From: Sepiola atlantica
Lineage: Eukaryota; Mollusca; Cephalopoda; Sepiida; Sepiolidae
NCBI GenBank assembly: GCA_963556195.1
Contig: OY744525.1
Coordinates: 51,667,148 to 51,731,147, forward strand
DNA length: 64,000 bases
Reading direction: 5' to 3'
Shown here: piece by piece, positions 43,763 to 56,389 of the stretch
Numbering within the stretch: the stretch's first letter is position 1
How the letters are laid out: every line of letters begins with the position of its first letter
The notes under the pieces: model-generated
The model's input: the letters and a program-made list of their open reading frames with translations, nothing else
What the model was told of the DNA's origin: nothing
Databases searched by the model: none
Program-made: the position numbers and the translations under genes

Positions 43763-43817
43763 GAGGATAGTATATCGAAAGTCTTAGCATATTGCTAAGA
43801 CTTGATATACTATCCTC
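43763..43817. repeat. Short near-perfect hairpin
   Basis: GAGGATAGTATATC(ga)AAGTCTTAGCA pairs with TGCTAAGACTTGATATACTATCCTC, a 25-bp stem with one 2-nt bulge and a loop of about 3 nt. It resembles a small-RNA hairpin in size, but could be a tiny MITE. Confidence 0.85.
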
Positions 43818-43819
43818 CT

Positions 43820-46700
43820 ATATATATTATTGTATTTTATTGTCAAGGAAAATGTAAAAATGTGCTAAGTAATCCACCTTGAAAAATAATTCCATCTTAT
43901 AAAAAGAAAAGTTATTATTCAATTTGGTGGGAAAAGTATAAAATTTTAAGTTAATTTTCATAAAAAAACTTGAAAACTTCAGTGAATAAAATTTTACAGA
44001 CATTTAATTTTTAAAATTTTGCTTTTGATACCATTGGATGAAGCAGGGTTTCTCCAATAATAATTAATATCGATCTTATTTAACATTGCGAACGGCTCCA
44101 GAATAAAAGACAGGTCTACATTTTTCTTTCATTTTCGAGTAAGTTAAGACAACACGTGTGTAAACATGCCTTCCACACTCCTCCCCCGTAAAGCGCATGT
44201 AAAGATAACCCCGTTCCATGCTATTGCTACAATAGCAGAGTGTCGCTCTTTTTCTCTCTCTCTCCTCTTGTTCTCTCTATCTCTCTCAACTCTTTCTTTA
44301 TTTTCTCTCTCTGCCCTCTTGTTTCTCTTTGTCCTTTCACTTTCTGAATAAATGTTTACAATTTCGTGCTAACTTTCTATGTTTAAAAGAAATTTTGTCT
44401 GATTTTTATTTTGAAAAATATTTCATTAAATGAGGTTCTGTTCTATATTTAATTATCTGTAATTCTTTGGGTCACGGGTCGTCTATGATCTATTTTAATG
44501 ACAAAAGGATCTTCTCGGTATCTCCAACCAAAGATGGAAGAATATGACCTATCCTTTGGCTATAACAGAAACGTATGACCAAATCAAAGCTACATAAGAT
44601 GAGTGAAACTGTCAGTAAAATCTTCCATTATATTATTCAATAAATATATTTTATCTTTACACATTAGAATTTAGCATTAAAAAAATTAAATAACACTTTA
44701 TAATAAGCCTCTGTTTAAAAATTGGCGATTTGTTATGTAGCAAATTTCAAGATGTTGATGTCAATCTCTTATTTTTTTTTACATGTTAAAGAAATCAACT
44801 TTTTTTTTTTAATTCTTCATCCAAAAATTAGTCAAGTATAAAAGTTTTAGGCTTGTATCTTTAATGGGTAACTTTTTACAGAAGATTTGGAAAAGTGAAC
44901 ACTATGTTATGTCGTGGTCATTCACTGAAATAAGTAATACGAGCAAAGAGGATAGAGGTCAAAAAGGACACAAACAACGATGTTACTGGATCGGTCGCTC
45001 GGTGCATAAGAACGATTACACGTAAGGCTTCTGTTTATATATACAAAGAAAGAACAAGGGAGATAATTACAGTACAAGGGAAATAACTTGTCATTTCCAA
45101 AATATACGATTAAACATTACACACACTTGACCCATTTTTCTGCCAAATTGGGCTTCGAGACATGTTAGAAATGAGGTTTTTATGGATGTACTAATGAAAA
45201 ATAAATTTAGCTTAATCTGTATAATGTCATGAATCATAATACGTTTCAATGTGTTAGCTGCTAAAATAAAACTTATATGAACAAGTTAAAGTTGCTCTTC
45301 TGTATCGTTTCCGCACAATTATGACTCCATGTGATTTTCACCAACGTTTAAGACTGTATATCTTAGAATTATTAAATCCATCTATATTATCTTTCTTTGA
45401 ATGAACTGGCATTATATTTAAAGATTTTTCACTTATTTAAAACTTTTATCTTAACTTATACATTGCTTAAGTTGATTTTGTATTCATATCAAACAAAATG
45501 AAATGTCCGACTAACTTTGAATGGCCATAACTTGGGTACTAATTGAGATAGCAAGATAAATTTGGTAATTTTTTTTATTTATCTTGCAGCATTATATATA
45601 TATATATATATGCAGACCTAAAGTTTTTTGGTATATTGAAAAAGAAAAATTCAGTTTGGGATACCGATTAAAAGAATGAATTTATATGGAATTTTCTTTT
45701 TGCTGATGAAATATGGAAGAGAATTTTCTGTATATTCATCTTATCTATTCTTAAGTTTATACATTTCTTTTTTATTGATTGAAATAGGATATGCCCGAAA
45801 TCAACAAATGATTAAACTTCTGCTTCAGACGAATTGGGAAACAAAGCAAAATGTCCATTTCAAAAGTCTTCACAAACAATGGAGACTTCTAAGATGGTAA
45901 AAATTAAAAGATAAAAATCTCGGTGAAAGATAACTTTTTAATTTCATGATTTTAACTAATTTATATCCGCTCGTTTAACGGTGTTAATACAGTACCTGGG
46001 TATGTCAATTTTCATCTTTATCTAGATTCTACCGATTAAGAAAAACATTTGAATTTTGTGTGGGTTAAATATGCTAAGTAATTGGGTGAGAGAGTAAATA
46101 ACTATGATAAATGTATTTACATATTGTTTTTATTGGCGAAAACATCCTTTTCTTGCAGATTATCAATAAAATAAAGCTCGCTTAGTTTTAAAAAAACTTA
46201 ATTAAAATTTATAAAACATGTATCCAATTAAAATAAAAACTCGCTTAGACTTATGTGAGATTTAAACTTTGGTAATGACATTGTAAAAATTACTGCCTAT
46301 GTAATGTGTACTCTGCCTATTTCTATTTTTGTTAATCAATCATGTTTCTATTTGTGTACGAACAGACAAATTACAATAACACCATAACTCTTTAATAGTA
46401 TATAGATTTGTGCACATTAACAAGATAAAAGTCAGACATCCAATGCAAGGGTTATTTACGCACTCAGATAAATATTAGAACGGAATGAGAAAATATGTTC
46501 CTTTGAAATTCCTTGACATTTTGAAAAAAAAAAAAATTATGAAATGGATTTGAGTGGTAAGACACAAATTTAAATAATTAGATGAAAACGATTCTATGGA
46601 GATAAAAAAAATTAATGATTTATTTAAACGATTTACAACTGAAAGGAGTCACTTTGAAAATGAAGAGGTTTGCCAAGCCGATATCGGTAGCGTCCGTTGA
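43820..46700. other. Intergenic, repeats only
   Basis: Includes a CT-rich tract at 44247-44345 (source of a Ser/Leu-rich frame), an R3 start in reverse at about 44459-44490 (GGGTCACGGGTCGTCTATGA), and an (AT)n tract at 45593-45611. The 45676-45900 frame shows no family features. Confidence 0.35.
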
Positions 46701-46707
46701 ATTATTC

Positions 46708-46889
46708 CGTAAAGGTCGCATAGCCTGGACGCGCACGAGTGTCGTTGTCGACATCGCACAGTGCTCATGGCCGTAGCGGCAGTGATTTGTTAAAAAACAC
46801 TGTGTCTAGGGCACAGCATATGGAAGGCGGAGGCCCTCCCTCTCCTTCCGCTGCCTTGAACCTTCCCTGAGTTTTAGTCAGGTACCCAT
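46708..46889 (-). mobile_element. tRNA-derived SINE (family T1), 5'-truncated copy
   Basis: Contains the 3' part of T1: tail CGCATAGCC-type end, CGTAGCGGCAGTGATTTGTT, TGTCTAGGGCACAGCATATG and GCGGAGGCCCTCCCTCTCC, to CCTGAGTTTTAGTCAGGTAC. The tRNA-like head is missing, as in 5'-truncated retroposons. Confidence 0.88.
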
Positions 46890-47343
46890 ATTGGATTTTT
46901 ACTGTATTCAAAAGACAGAAATCGAAAAAATCTTTTTTTATTTTTACAACTTTAAAACAGTTTCAGAACTTTAAATCTATGCAGGTCGTTGAAAAATAAA
47001 TTACTGCGTTTGGTAAAAGTTATATACTGTATATTTTATTTGTTTTCGATTTCTCGACTGTTAACTGTACTGCATTAATGACAGAATGTGTCCAGTTATC
47101 TTCATGATTACTTTAATTTTACCCGTGAACAGCGAAGCTTACACATCTTTCAAAGTTAAGTTTAAATCCGTGAAACAAGTGAAGATAATTCTCAGGAAGG
47201 GAAATAACTTTTTTGTTTCTTTTAAAAACTATTTAGTTCATATGAACAATAACCTATAGAGTTATCTTCCCTATACAGTCAGAAAAGAGTTAACTCCCTT
47301 TGACTATAACATTTTTATATAAGCATGATATCGACTATATATA

Positions 47344-48915
47344 GGTACGTGCAAAATCAATGGCCGATCCACAAAATGTAAAAACATTTTGACCCTCCTT
47401 CACTTAAAATTCAAGAAATCAACCAATTTTAATGAAATTTTCAATATTTATTAATCAACAATCACGGAATATAATGAAACCATTATTATTTTTTTTTAAA
47501 ACCTTAGTGAAAATGTATTTTTTGAAAACAAAATACACCTTTTACTAAATTTATATTTTTTATATATAAATTTTTAAAAATGCATGAATTTTTTAAATGT
47601 TTTTTATGAAAAAGCATTGTAGATGTTAACAATTCAAATTTAAAAAAAAATATTTCGTATATATTACGAAAAAGCCCCCTAAATACTGTGTTAATAAAAT
47701 CACTATAACTCGAACATTTTTTTTTTTTTGAATTAGCGATATTATTATTGAATAAAGCATTGTTTAATCAATATTTTCACCAAAAAAATAATATAATTGC
47801 AAAAAATATTTCATGTGATTTTAATGATTATAGTTTAAAACAATTATTTATTAATAAATAAATAGTTCAAATATGACATTTTCTTTAAAAATTGAATTCT
47901 TTTTATTTAATTATAAATAATTGTTAATGTTTAAATTTTTTCAATGAATAAATTGTCAGTGTAGTCATTGACTTTAATCTACTTTTTCACACTTAAAATA
48001 AAAAATAAACTTTATTTTAAAAAGAATTAATGTAATTTATCGTTACGACACGTTAAGAATAAATCGAATAACTAAAGTTTTTAATCATCATGTAAAAAAA
48101 TTGACGCAGTTCGTAACGTAAAAATAATTTTTAATATTTAAAATTTTAAGGAAAAACATTGGTAAACAGACGTCATCAATAATTGCAGAGTATTACTGAA
48201 TTAAAAACTAATACCAAGTTAAATATGAATCATTTTAGTTAAAAATAAATAATCTTAATTGCACATTCACAAATATTTTAATTAAATAAGATTTCCTTTT
48301 TTATTACAACAAAATAAGGGTACTTACATTAATTAAATTTCTTTATAACCTTAAAAAGAATAAATAAATGAATGGATAATAATTTTTCAACTCCTATAAA
48401 CTATTACAAAACCATTTTTATATATAAAGTTAAAAATGATAAATTATTACATTTTTGTCTTCCATATTTTGCATAGCAATAGTCAATCGGTAAATCGTTT
48501 ACCGATTGACTGATGTCGGATTTTACTAATCTATAACTTTTGGATGGATAATTTTGCTAATTTTTAGTAAAACGTAGGAAATTTTTTTTTAATTCAGTAT
48601 CTTTAGACTTTAATTTAATAATTATCTTTGAAATAGTTTCCAAAAACTTATATTTATCTTTGAAGAAATTACTTGTAAAAATCCCTTGAAGGTTCAAAAT
48701 TCACTGAAATTTTTGGTTTTGCAACCGTTGTGATAACATTTCATTAATTTCTTTTTCACATGTAAATATACAATTTTTTTCCTTTTAGAGATTAAGTTTA
48801 CGCTTTTGTCTTTCAAACACAATCAAAGTTTACACGGAAACTAATTAAATAATTAATGATAAGCACTTTTTAATAAGCATAGTCCGTACAAGAGACGGCC
48901 ATTTTTGCACGTACC
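47344..48915. mobile_element. 1.57-kb TIR element with TA target sites
   Basis: The left end is GGTACGTGCAAAATCAATGG and CC. The reverse complement of the right end is GGTACGTGCAAAAATGGCC. Both ends are flanked by TA (47342-47343 and 48916-48917), as for Tc1/mariner-type or similar insertions. The interior is very AT-rich with no frame over 60 codons, so it is non-autonomous. An internal short hairpin lies at about 48482-48512 (AGTCAATCGGTAAA / TTTACCGATTGACT). Confidence 0.8.
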
Positions 48916-49364
48916 TAACTAATATATATATATATATAATAATGAGAGCAGATTCGTTTTAGCAAATTCTTTCGTAATAAGATTTTTCAACTAATTCATG
49001 AACCTAAGAATGCAAGTGAAATTTAACAGCAAACATACAATTAAATTCATAATTTTGCTGTTTTCTACTCCTGATAAATTTGGTTAAAAAAAGAATTTTA
49101 GAAAATTTACTAAAATAAATCAGATTTTATTAACTATTGTTGTTTCCGCTACTTAAAGTAAGCTTCTTTCTTTTTTTCTTGCTTTTGTCTCTAAAATATT
49201 ACGATTTTATTTTTAAATCAAATCTTGAAAGTTAAATTTAATTATTACATGATCGTTTGGTGTTAGTTTTCCATTACATATGTGTAAGAAACGATTTACT
49301 TAAAAACCAAGCTTCCCTCCTTTTACCACCAATGCTCGGATCCTTATTTTCCCCCCAGTTGAAA

Positions 49365-49545
49365 TGAACGGCTCTCTCCATCAGGAACACGCTTGCTTTG
49401 ATAAGCTACTGGGACTGACTTTCACTCCAGACATGAAATGGAAAACTTACATCAAATTTGTTGCTAAGGTCGTTGGAAAAATAGCTGGATAGTTCTACCG
49501 TTTCAGAAAGTACCTCACTCCTAACACAATCTTTAGTTCTGGGAT
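49365..49545 (+). mobile_element. Non-LTR retrotransposon fragment
   Basis: The + strand reads DKLLGLTFTPDMKWKTYIKF, then AKVVGKIAG, stop, FYRFRKYLTPNTI. LG(V/L)TF.PD..W is the conserved segment after the LINE reverse-transcriptase core. The next expected segment is found 640 bp further on. Confidence 0.75.
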
Positions 49546-49727
49546 TGAGCTATGGTCAAAAACGTTGTTTTAATTAGCTGTAATTAATTGAACAATTCAC
49601 TCATTTCTCTTAGCTATCTATGTTTCAACCACTAATATTTTAATGTGAGAGCATTTAGGGAAAAGTGATTCTTTTCAATGTAGCAATCTAATTCACATAC
49701 ATGTGTCTGTACACACCACACACAGGA

Positions 49728-49920
49728 TGTAAGTTAGATGGCAAAATAAGTCTGTTTACTTCTATATTATCCTTACAATTATATAGAAGTTAGGAGACTT
49801 GTTTTAGTTATGCAAGAAGAATTTCTTAACAGATATGTCACAGCTTATGAATCTTCAAATGAAATCAAAGTAGAATAATAAAAAAAAAAAAGTGGTTATG
49901 ACCCAACGGAGTACAGGTAC
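49728..49920 (-). repeat. Dispersed repeat R3 fragment, inverted relative to 31998
   Basis: The - strand reads TACTCCGTTGGGTCATAACC, CTACTTTGATTTCATTTGAA, CTTCTTGCATAACTAAAAC and TTTTGCCATCTAACTTACAT. It separates the two LINE fragments at 49365 and 50165. Confidence 0.75.
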
Positions 49921-50164
49921 ATTTAGTTTACATAGAAAACTAAACACCCAATTGAAAAAGTAATTAAAATTTTTTTTTTTTTATCTATCATGTGAAAAAA
50001 AAAAATCACATCTGCCATTTTGAAATTTCTAATTATTGAAGTTTCATAGGAATTTATGATGAAACCTTCCGGCCGCGATGATGGTTTGCAAAAGTAAAAT
50101 TAATATTATGAATATTTAACGTTTTCTGTATTCATCCATTCATTCCAAGCCAGCTTCCAACTAT

Positions 50165-50755
50165 AACTATAACACTACAGTGGATAAATTCTTTGATTCC
50201 AGATCGTAACAAAATAAATAGAAGACATTGCCAAGGCTGCTGCTGCAAAAAGTGTGCTCCCTCTACCTGGCTAGAAAACTTCTCATACCTGACAGCATCC
50301 TATATCTCTACAAAGCCACCATCCGCCCATGCATGGAGTATTGTTGTCACGTCTTGGCTGGTGCACCAACCACTAGTCTCTCCCTCTTAGACAAGGTCCA
50401 AAAAAGAGTCGCTAATCTAATAGGTCCCTCACTATCCACTAAGCTCCATCCCCTGTCCCATGCCGCAATGTTGCATCCTTATGCTTGTTTTACAAGTACT
50501 TCAATGAAATGTGCTTCGATGAACTTGCTGCTCTGGTGACCCCCCCCCCCCCCCTTAACGTAAATGCACTCAACCAAGCCGACAATCAGCTAAATCCCAT
50601 CCATTCACTGTGGAGGTATCCAGATGCCGGAAAGCCTTCTATTCCAACAGCTTCTTTCTTTCGGAACTCTCTCAGTTTCCCCAACTGTACCAACATACAG
50701 AAATTTAAAACTAATGTGAACAAGCATCTCACTGCACAGCTCCTAATTTAGGATG
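50165..50755 (+). mobile_element. Non-LTR retrotransposon C-terminal ORF relic
   Basis: The + frame includes RKLLIPDSILYLYKATIRPC, then MEYCCHVLAGAPTTSLSLLD and KVQKRVANLIGP. A frameshift near 50485 moves to YKYFNEMCFDELAAL and then RYPDAGKPSIPTASFFRNS. This is the thumb and C-terminal region of jockey/CR1-like LINE proteins. A C tract (about 50540-50554) sits in the frame. Confidence 0.85.
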
Positions 50756-51553
50756 ACCCCCAAAACTTTCACCCTAATTCTCAGTAGCCCCTTACGTCTA
50801 CAGTCGCAACTTGCCTTGTTTGGGGTGAACTAAGTTTTAGAAAAAAAATCATTGGCCGTCATTTTGTCTGAAGTCTTGTATTGTTGACACGTTGTGAGTT
50901 GTTGCTCATTGGATAATCATGCTTCTCTCTTGTTACAGTCGTCTCTTTAATAACAGCGATTATAAAAGTTATTAAAAAATGACAGCAAAAAGTCATTTTA
51001 GGTTTAACAATGCTTTCGGAGTGGGGGGGGGGGGGCTTCTCCAATATACATACATAATATCTCCAACTCATCCCCCATGGAGGTATCATCTGTTCTAGAA
51101 CTGACCATTCTCTGCCACAGTCCAGAAAAAAAGAGAAATTTCATAAGCTATGTGTCACTACTGACTTCCTGGTTATGATACAATCTCCTCACATGCAAAT
51201 CTCAACTCTAACTTGACTTCTAATGGTAAATTCCATCTTCTTACACAACCAATCATGCTGCATAACTATAAAGATTAAAAAAAAATCCATGAAGATCGTG
51301 GTCTAGCCATGGAAGGTTCAGATGAAACCAATCGTACATTAACACTTAAAGAATATCCAACAATATTTTTATTTATTGAGTGATCAGCAAAGACTGCTAT
51401 CATTTTTTACTTTCATATCCAGGTTTGCTTTATGTTGATAGATGTGAAAAGAACAAAAAAAATAAAAATATTTTTTTTGGGGGGGAGAGGGGGGAATTTC
51501 TCTTTTTTTCTTTTGTTTGGAGATGGTTTATGGCTTAATTTCATTAATTAATA

Positions 51554-51855
51554 GGGAGGGCCTGTGGATGAGTAGTTATAGCACTTGTCTTTGGGCTGGA
51601 CGACCCGGGTTCGATCCCACTCAAGGCATGCGAATTTTCGGGTCTGAAAACTCCCTCCAGCAGTAAATGGGTACCTGACTAAAACTCAGGGAAGGTTCAA
51701 GGCAGCGGAAGGAGAGGGATGGGCTCCGCCTTCCATATGCTGTGCCCTAGACACGGTGATTCTTAACAAATCACCGCCGCTACGGCCATGGGCAGTGTGC
51801 GATGTTGACAACGACACTCGTGCGCATCCAGGCTATGCGACCTTTACCTTTTTTC
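51554..51855 (+). mobile_element. tRNA-derived SINE (family T1), full copy
   Basis: Begins GGGAGGGCCTGTGGATGAGT with an A-box-like AGTTATAGCAC, then GGGTTCGATCCC as B box. The T1 body follows (TAAATGGGTACCTGACTAAA, CTCAGGGAAGGTTCAAGGCA, GATTCTTAACAAATCACCGC) and ends GCGACCTTTACCTTTTTT. It includes a segment of about 25 bp missing from the 32453 copy. Confidence 0.92.
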
Positions 51856-52039
51856 ATTGACACACAGGTTCTAAATGGAGTAAGTTCAGGGAACTTTTGC
51901 CGTTATTAACCAAAAGAGCATCACTGCTGTTGACCAAAGAAGAATCTCATGTCTGTGTGCGCATTGTGATTATAGACTCTTCTCTTGGTTGAAAAACTGG
52001 TGTGAAAACTCCAAGTGAGTAATAAATAATAATAATAAA

Positions 52040-53190
52040 GTGATAAAGCAGTTGGTGAACGTGTAACTATAACTACCTGGGCATTCTGGAATCAGATGCC
52101 ATGAAATCAACAGAGATGATTAGAAGAGAATATCCGAGAACAACAAATTCTTTGAAACCAAATTATATTGTAGAAAGTTAATAAAAGAAAGAAATACTTG
52201 AGCAATATCCTTAGTAAGATACTCTGGATCTTTCATAAACTCCACAAAAGAATTCAGCTACCTGGAAACTAATATTTATGCACAGCACACTTCACCCGAA
52301 GGATTATACTGACTGTATAAAAAGGAAAGGGGGAAGAGGATTGGTAAGTATTGAAGATTGTGTAAATACAATTAAAGGACTAGAGAAATACATAACACAA
52401 AATGTAGAGAGGCTGATTATCACCACCAGAAGCGGCACCAAAGTGAACAATACAGAGAGCAGCGAAACAAGAAAAGAAAAGGTGAGAGAAAAAAAAAAAA
52501 AATTGGAAAAGAAGCAATTACATTGACTAAGATAGAGCAAAGAAATTGTGCATAAAAACATGGACATGGTTACAGAATGGACATTTAAACAAAAAGAAAC
52601 TAAAAAAAAAAACGGAATCACTATGACATCAGTGAATGCAGCAACCTATTCCAAAAGGAATATAAAAATAAACATGACTAGGTTGGAAAAGGTAGTCCAC
52701 TGAACTGTGCAAAGGACTGCACTTTGAACATACATACAAATGGTACAAGCATAAACCGGGGATAGAGTATCGGAAAATGAAAGGCATAATATCCCCTGGG
52801 GTATGGAAATAAAAACAGACTAAACTCATCAAAGCAAGAAGACCGGGCAGGGTAATAGTCAAGAAGGAAAAACCTGCCAAATAGTAGATTTCGTCATTCC
52901 AGCTGATCAAAGGGTGAAGATCAAGGAGACAAAAAGTAAATGTATGGAGCTTGCCAGAGAGCTTACGGGAATATGAAACATGAACAAAACTACTGTACTA
53001 CCAATAATAATAGGAGTACTAGGAACAGTTTTGAACAAAAATGGAAAATGGCTAAGAGAAATTGGAATCAAAGGAAAGATTGACATCATAATTTTGATGA
53101 ATCCCTGATGAAAACAGTTGGCATATTATGAAAAGTTCTTGAGTGCAGAAACCAATCCGCATAGCTGGGTGACACCGACCAACCACATGT
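52040..53190 (+). mobile_element. Non-LTR retrotransposon C-terminal relic, second family
   Basis: Broken + strand frames read YLGILESDAMKSTEMIRREY, MHSTLHPKDYTDCIKRKGG, then RGLVSIEDCVNTIKGLEKYI, ERLIITTRSG. Further on are IVDFVIPADQRVKIKETKSK and VLPIIIGVLGTVLNKNGKWL. This order is that of the post-RT region of LINE proteins common in invertebrates. The D..P.D.RVK.KE segment resembles a PD-(D/E)XK nuclease site, which would suggest a restriction-like-endonuclease LINE. Many stops. Confidence 0.8.
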
Positions 53191-53194
53191 AAGC

Positions 53195-54910
53195 TAAAAT
53201 AGAATAACAGTATGTAAACAACTAGAAATATAAAGAGAACATACTAAGATGAACCCAAAGAAATTGAGGAAAGTTGTTTCTATTCTTTCCGATTTCATTT
53301 ACAGCAATGGCAAATAAATAATAGCAAGTTCACAAGTAGAAAACAATGTTTCAAGCCAAATTTAGTGACATTTTGTTGCATTCTCGGGTCATCTGAGACA
53401 TTTATAACTCATTATACACACTGTTGCTAGTACCAAGCATGTCGCCATCGTCATCTCAGATTAATTCACAGGACACCTAAGGCTTCTTTTAAATAGAGGA
53501 TTTATTAGTTTGAGGGCATAGTAACAATACAATTAGAGATCAAAGAAAGACAGGCTTTGACTGCCATTTATACTAGGCTTACATTGTTCACCAGCCCCAC
53601 TCTCATTAGGGTTTTCGGACGAGCACCATTTTTCATGACCACTCACTCAAAGGGTTAGAAGAAAATAGAGACTAGAATTCACCTTTTTCGGAAATGACAT
53701 CAGCTTCTTAATTTCTGCTTATCAGCTGGGATCATCTTATGACCCCTGATCTGTTAATCATTCCACTAATTATCGCTCATTCCCTCTGATTTTGAGCTTT
53801 CACTATATAAACATTTTATGCATGACACTCTAACATATAAAGTTATCTTGTGAAATTCTCATCATCAGACCTGAATAGCATCGCATCTGTCAAATCGATA
53901 TTCGATTCTGCTTGCCCAGTAAATTAAAAATTTTTACAATCTGTTATTCACATAATGAAAAAGGAATTACAATCTATCTCATCGACTACATATTTTATTC
54001 AGCCCGATAATTTTTCCAATAGCATAAACTGTGAGAGATTCACCGTTTATTTTCATTGGAAAAACAAATACAATTAAACAATGATATCCCTCCATTTTTT
54101 ATAAATTCACATTTTTGCAAATGGCTGCCAAAATAGAATCTCTAGATAAATACGGTCTCCAGCCACTATAGATAAGAACATGCATGGCAAGCTAAAGTAC
54201 ATGTAAACAAACACCCTAATTCTACCAATAACCCTAAGTCCGAGTGGTAAAGCTCTCCTCTCCACCCTCTTACCATAAATTCAAGAGATGGGCGATTTAA
54301 TCTAATGATCAATTTGTGGTGAGCCCCCGCCCCCTCAATAGAAGCACTCCACAAACACACACACAATGTATCTTCCAAAGCAAAAAACAAAAATTTTAAT
54401 TGGTTAACTGTTGTAAAAAAAAAAAGAAAAAAAAAGTAGAGTGGCCCGGAACTCGGAGATTGTTATTTTAAATTAAATTTATATGCGAAAATGATCTCCC
54501 ACTCTAAATTCTAAGTAATTGTGTTTTTTTCTTCTTCTTTCCACCAGGTTTGGGAGAGTGGTCACACGTAATCGTTAAAGAGAGAGAAAAAAGTAGAATC
54601 TCATTTTTTTTGGGGGGGGGGGGGGAGATTTAGCTGAGTGGGGGTAATCTACAATTAATACCTTTATTTTTAATAGCTATGAATTTTTATGTGTATGCTG
54701 CTGAAAAGAAAAAAAATCTCATTTCCTTTTTTTCTTCATTTTTATAAATCTGGTTTTAAAATAAAATTGCTTTAATTTTATGCGGAATGTTAGTTTATGA
54801 TTTTGCAAAATGTCACCAGCTTTAAAGCCTATTTTACAATGAAACCCCTCGTCTTTTTTTAAATTTTTTTTTAGTTGATGTCATTTACTTATTTTTACAA
54901 CATATTTTGT
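53195..54910. other. Intergenic, no gene recognised
   Basis: Includes a GC-balanced piece at about 53370-53760, perhaps an old mobile element, and a G tract at about 54611-54625. The - frame at 54166-54390 has no supporting features. Confidence 0.3.
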
Positions 54911-54911
54911 A

Positions 54912-55020
54912 CACAACGTGCCGAGATCCTCCCAGGCTTTGCCTCCCCTTCCTTTCAGAGAGGAAAGAAAGATTTATTGCCTGTCGTCTGAGGCGCCCTC
55001 ATCGGGGAATGCAGAAGGGT
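54912..55020 (+). repeat. snRNA-SINE long-type body, headless fragment
   Basis: GAGATCCTCCCAGGCTTTGC, TTTATTGCCTGTCGTCTGAG, GCGCCCTCATCGGGGAATGC match the middle of the long-type body at 17832 and 61880. Head and tail missing. Confidence 0.7.
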
Positions 55021-55024
55021 GTGT

Positions 55025-55730
55025 GTTTGTGTGTGTGTTCAAACATGGCTATTTTAGACCGACAAGCAAATGCTAAATTGTGCACAAATTAGGAATTCAT
55101 TATATAAGTTGTTTTGAATTAATTCTCAACTTAATTTTTTACGTCAAAAGTAAACTTTGATTTTACCATTTTTCTCCGTTTATTTTTTTGAAATATAATA
55201 GATATTACATATTTATGAACATTGTTTACTTCACATGTTTGTACGAGAGAAAAGAGCTGTGAACAATCTTTATGTTAATAAAACTGACCACTTCTTGTGT
55301 CGACCTATGTGGACTTCGTAAACAAGTCAGCCATTTATAAATAAATTACTTTATGACCCTTCGACATTTGAAAGGAATTTTGAAGGATTTAATTTCTGAC
55401 TTTAAAATTATAAACGAATTCTCATGCATTAAAGGGTGACAGTTTTGGAAGCTATTTACATGCAATACTTGTATAAATAGAGATTAAAACATTACCATAA
55501 CAAGTTGATCAACTTACGATAATTTACGTTTTAAAACAATTAAATTTTATTAAAATAAAAAATAATAATGATAATAATCTAACAAAAACAAATAAGCGAA
55601 ATATATTTAAAAAACGGGCGAAACAAAAATGAAAGCAAAAAGACTCCCGGGCAATATCAGGTAAGTAATAAACCTAAACACTTTGTGAAATGAAGCAGCG
55701 ATAGATTTTATTGGCGAAAAGCCATTTGAT
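55025..55730. other. SNAP25 upstream, no gene recognised
   Basis: AT-rich, with a CCCGGGCAATATCAGGTAA phrase near 55646 that echoes 5474. Confidence 0.3.
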
Positions 55731-55734
55731 TTGT

Positions 55735-55860
55735 ACACTCTTATATGTCTATATACACCCACGCCCAACGTTAAATCTCGTGTGAAATATCGCGAGATTC
55801 TCGCCGTCACGTCGAACGAGAAGTGCTCGCTTAGCCCCGCCCACTTTGCTAGTTTCAGTT
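55735..55860 (+). promoter_or_regulatory. Likely SNAP25 promoter (CpG-containing, GC box)
   Basis: This is a local CpG-rich patch in AT-rich surroundings, 530-650 bp before the SNAP25 ATG. It holds a TATCGCGAGATTCTCG stretch resembling the TCTCGCGAGA element of TATA-less promoters, a CACGTC CRE-like half site, and a CCCCGCCC GC box near 55835. The start site is not defined by the sequence. Confidence 0.5.
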
Positions 55861-56389
55861 TCACCATTCGGAGGTGTCTGTCTTGCAGTCTTCGCTGTGT
55901 ACAACACGCAGACGAATAATAATAATAGCCTATCATAATAATCTCTAGGATTTAATCTTTCTCTATTGTCTGTCTATCTATCTAGCTATACACGCACACA
56001 TACAGATATTTTTTATATACACATACACACAATCTTAAGGGGGAATTGTGAAACAGATCTTCAATATCTTTTTTCCCCCCTCTCTTCTAATTCTGTCTTT
56101 CTGGTTTCAAATTGGTTCGAGTGAGCGAGTGAGTATTTTTTGGGGGAGAAAAAAAAGGGGTCTTCGTGAGTTAATTCTCATTTGCATACGCGTAGCATAA
56201 ATTGATCGTTACAAAACTAACATTAGAAATAGGAAACATATTGTCGGAAAAATTAAGGCAACAAATAATACGACGACACCAACTTATTTACATCCGAAGA
56301 AAAGAAAGAGAAGATCTATAGGAATTTTACAGCAACTACTTTGAGGAGAAAAAGTTGTATTACCGTCACCCGACCTCAAGCGATTAAAA

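Noticed and set aside
44166..44351. 61-codon Ser/Leu-rich frame
   Set aside because: Generated by a CT-rich simple repeat.
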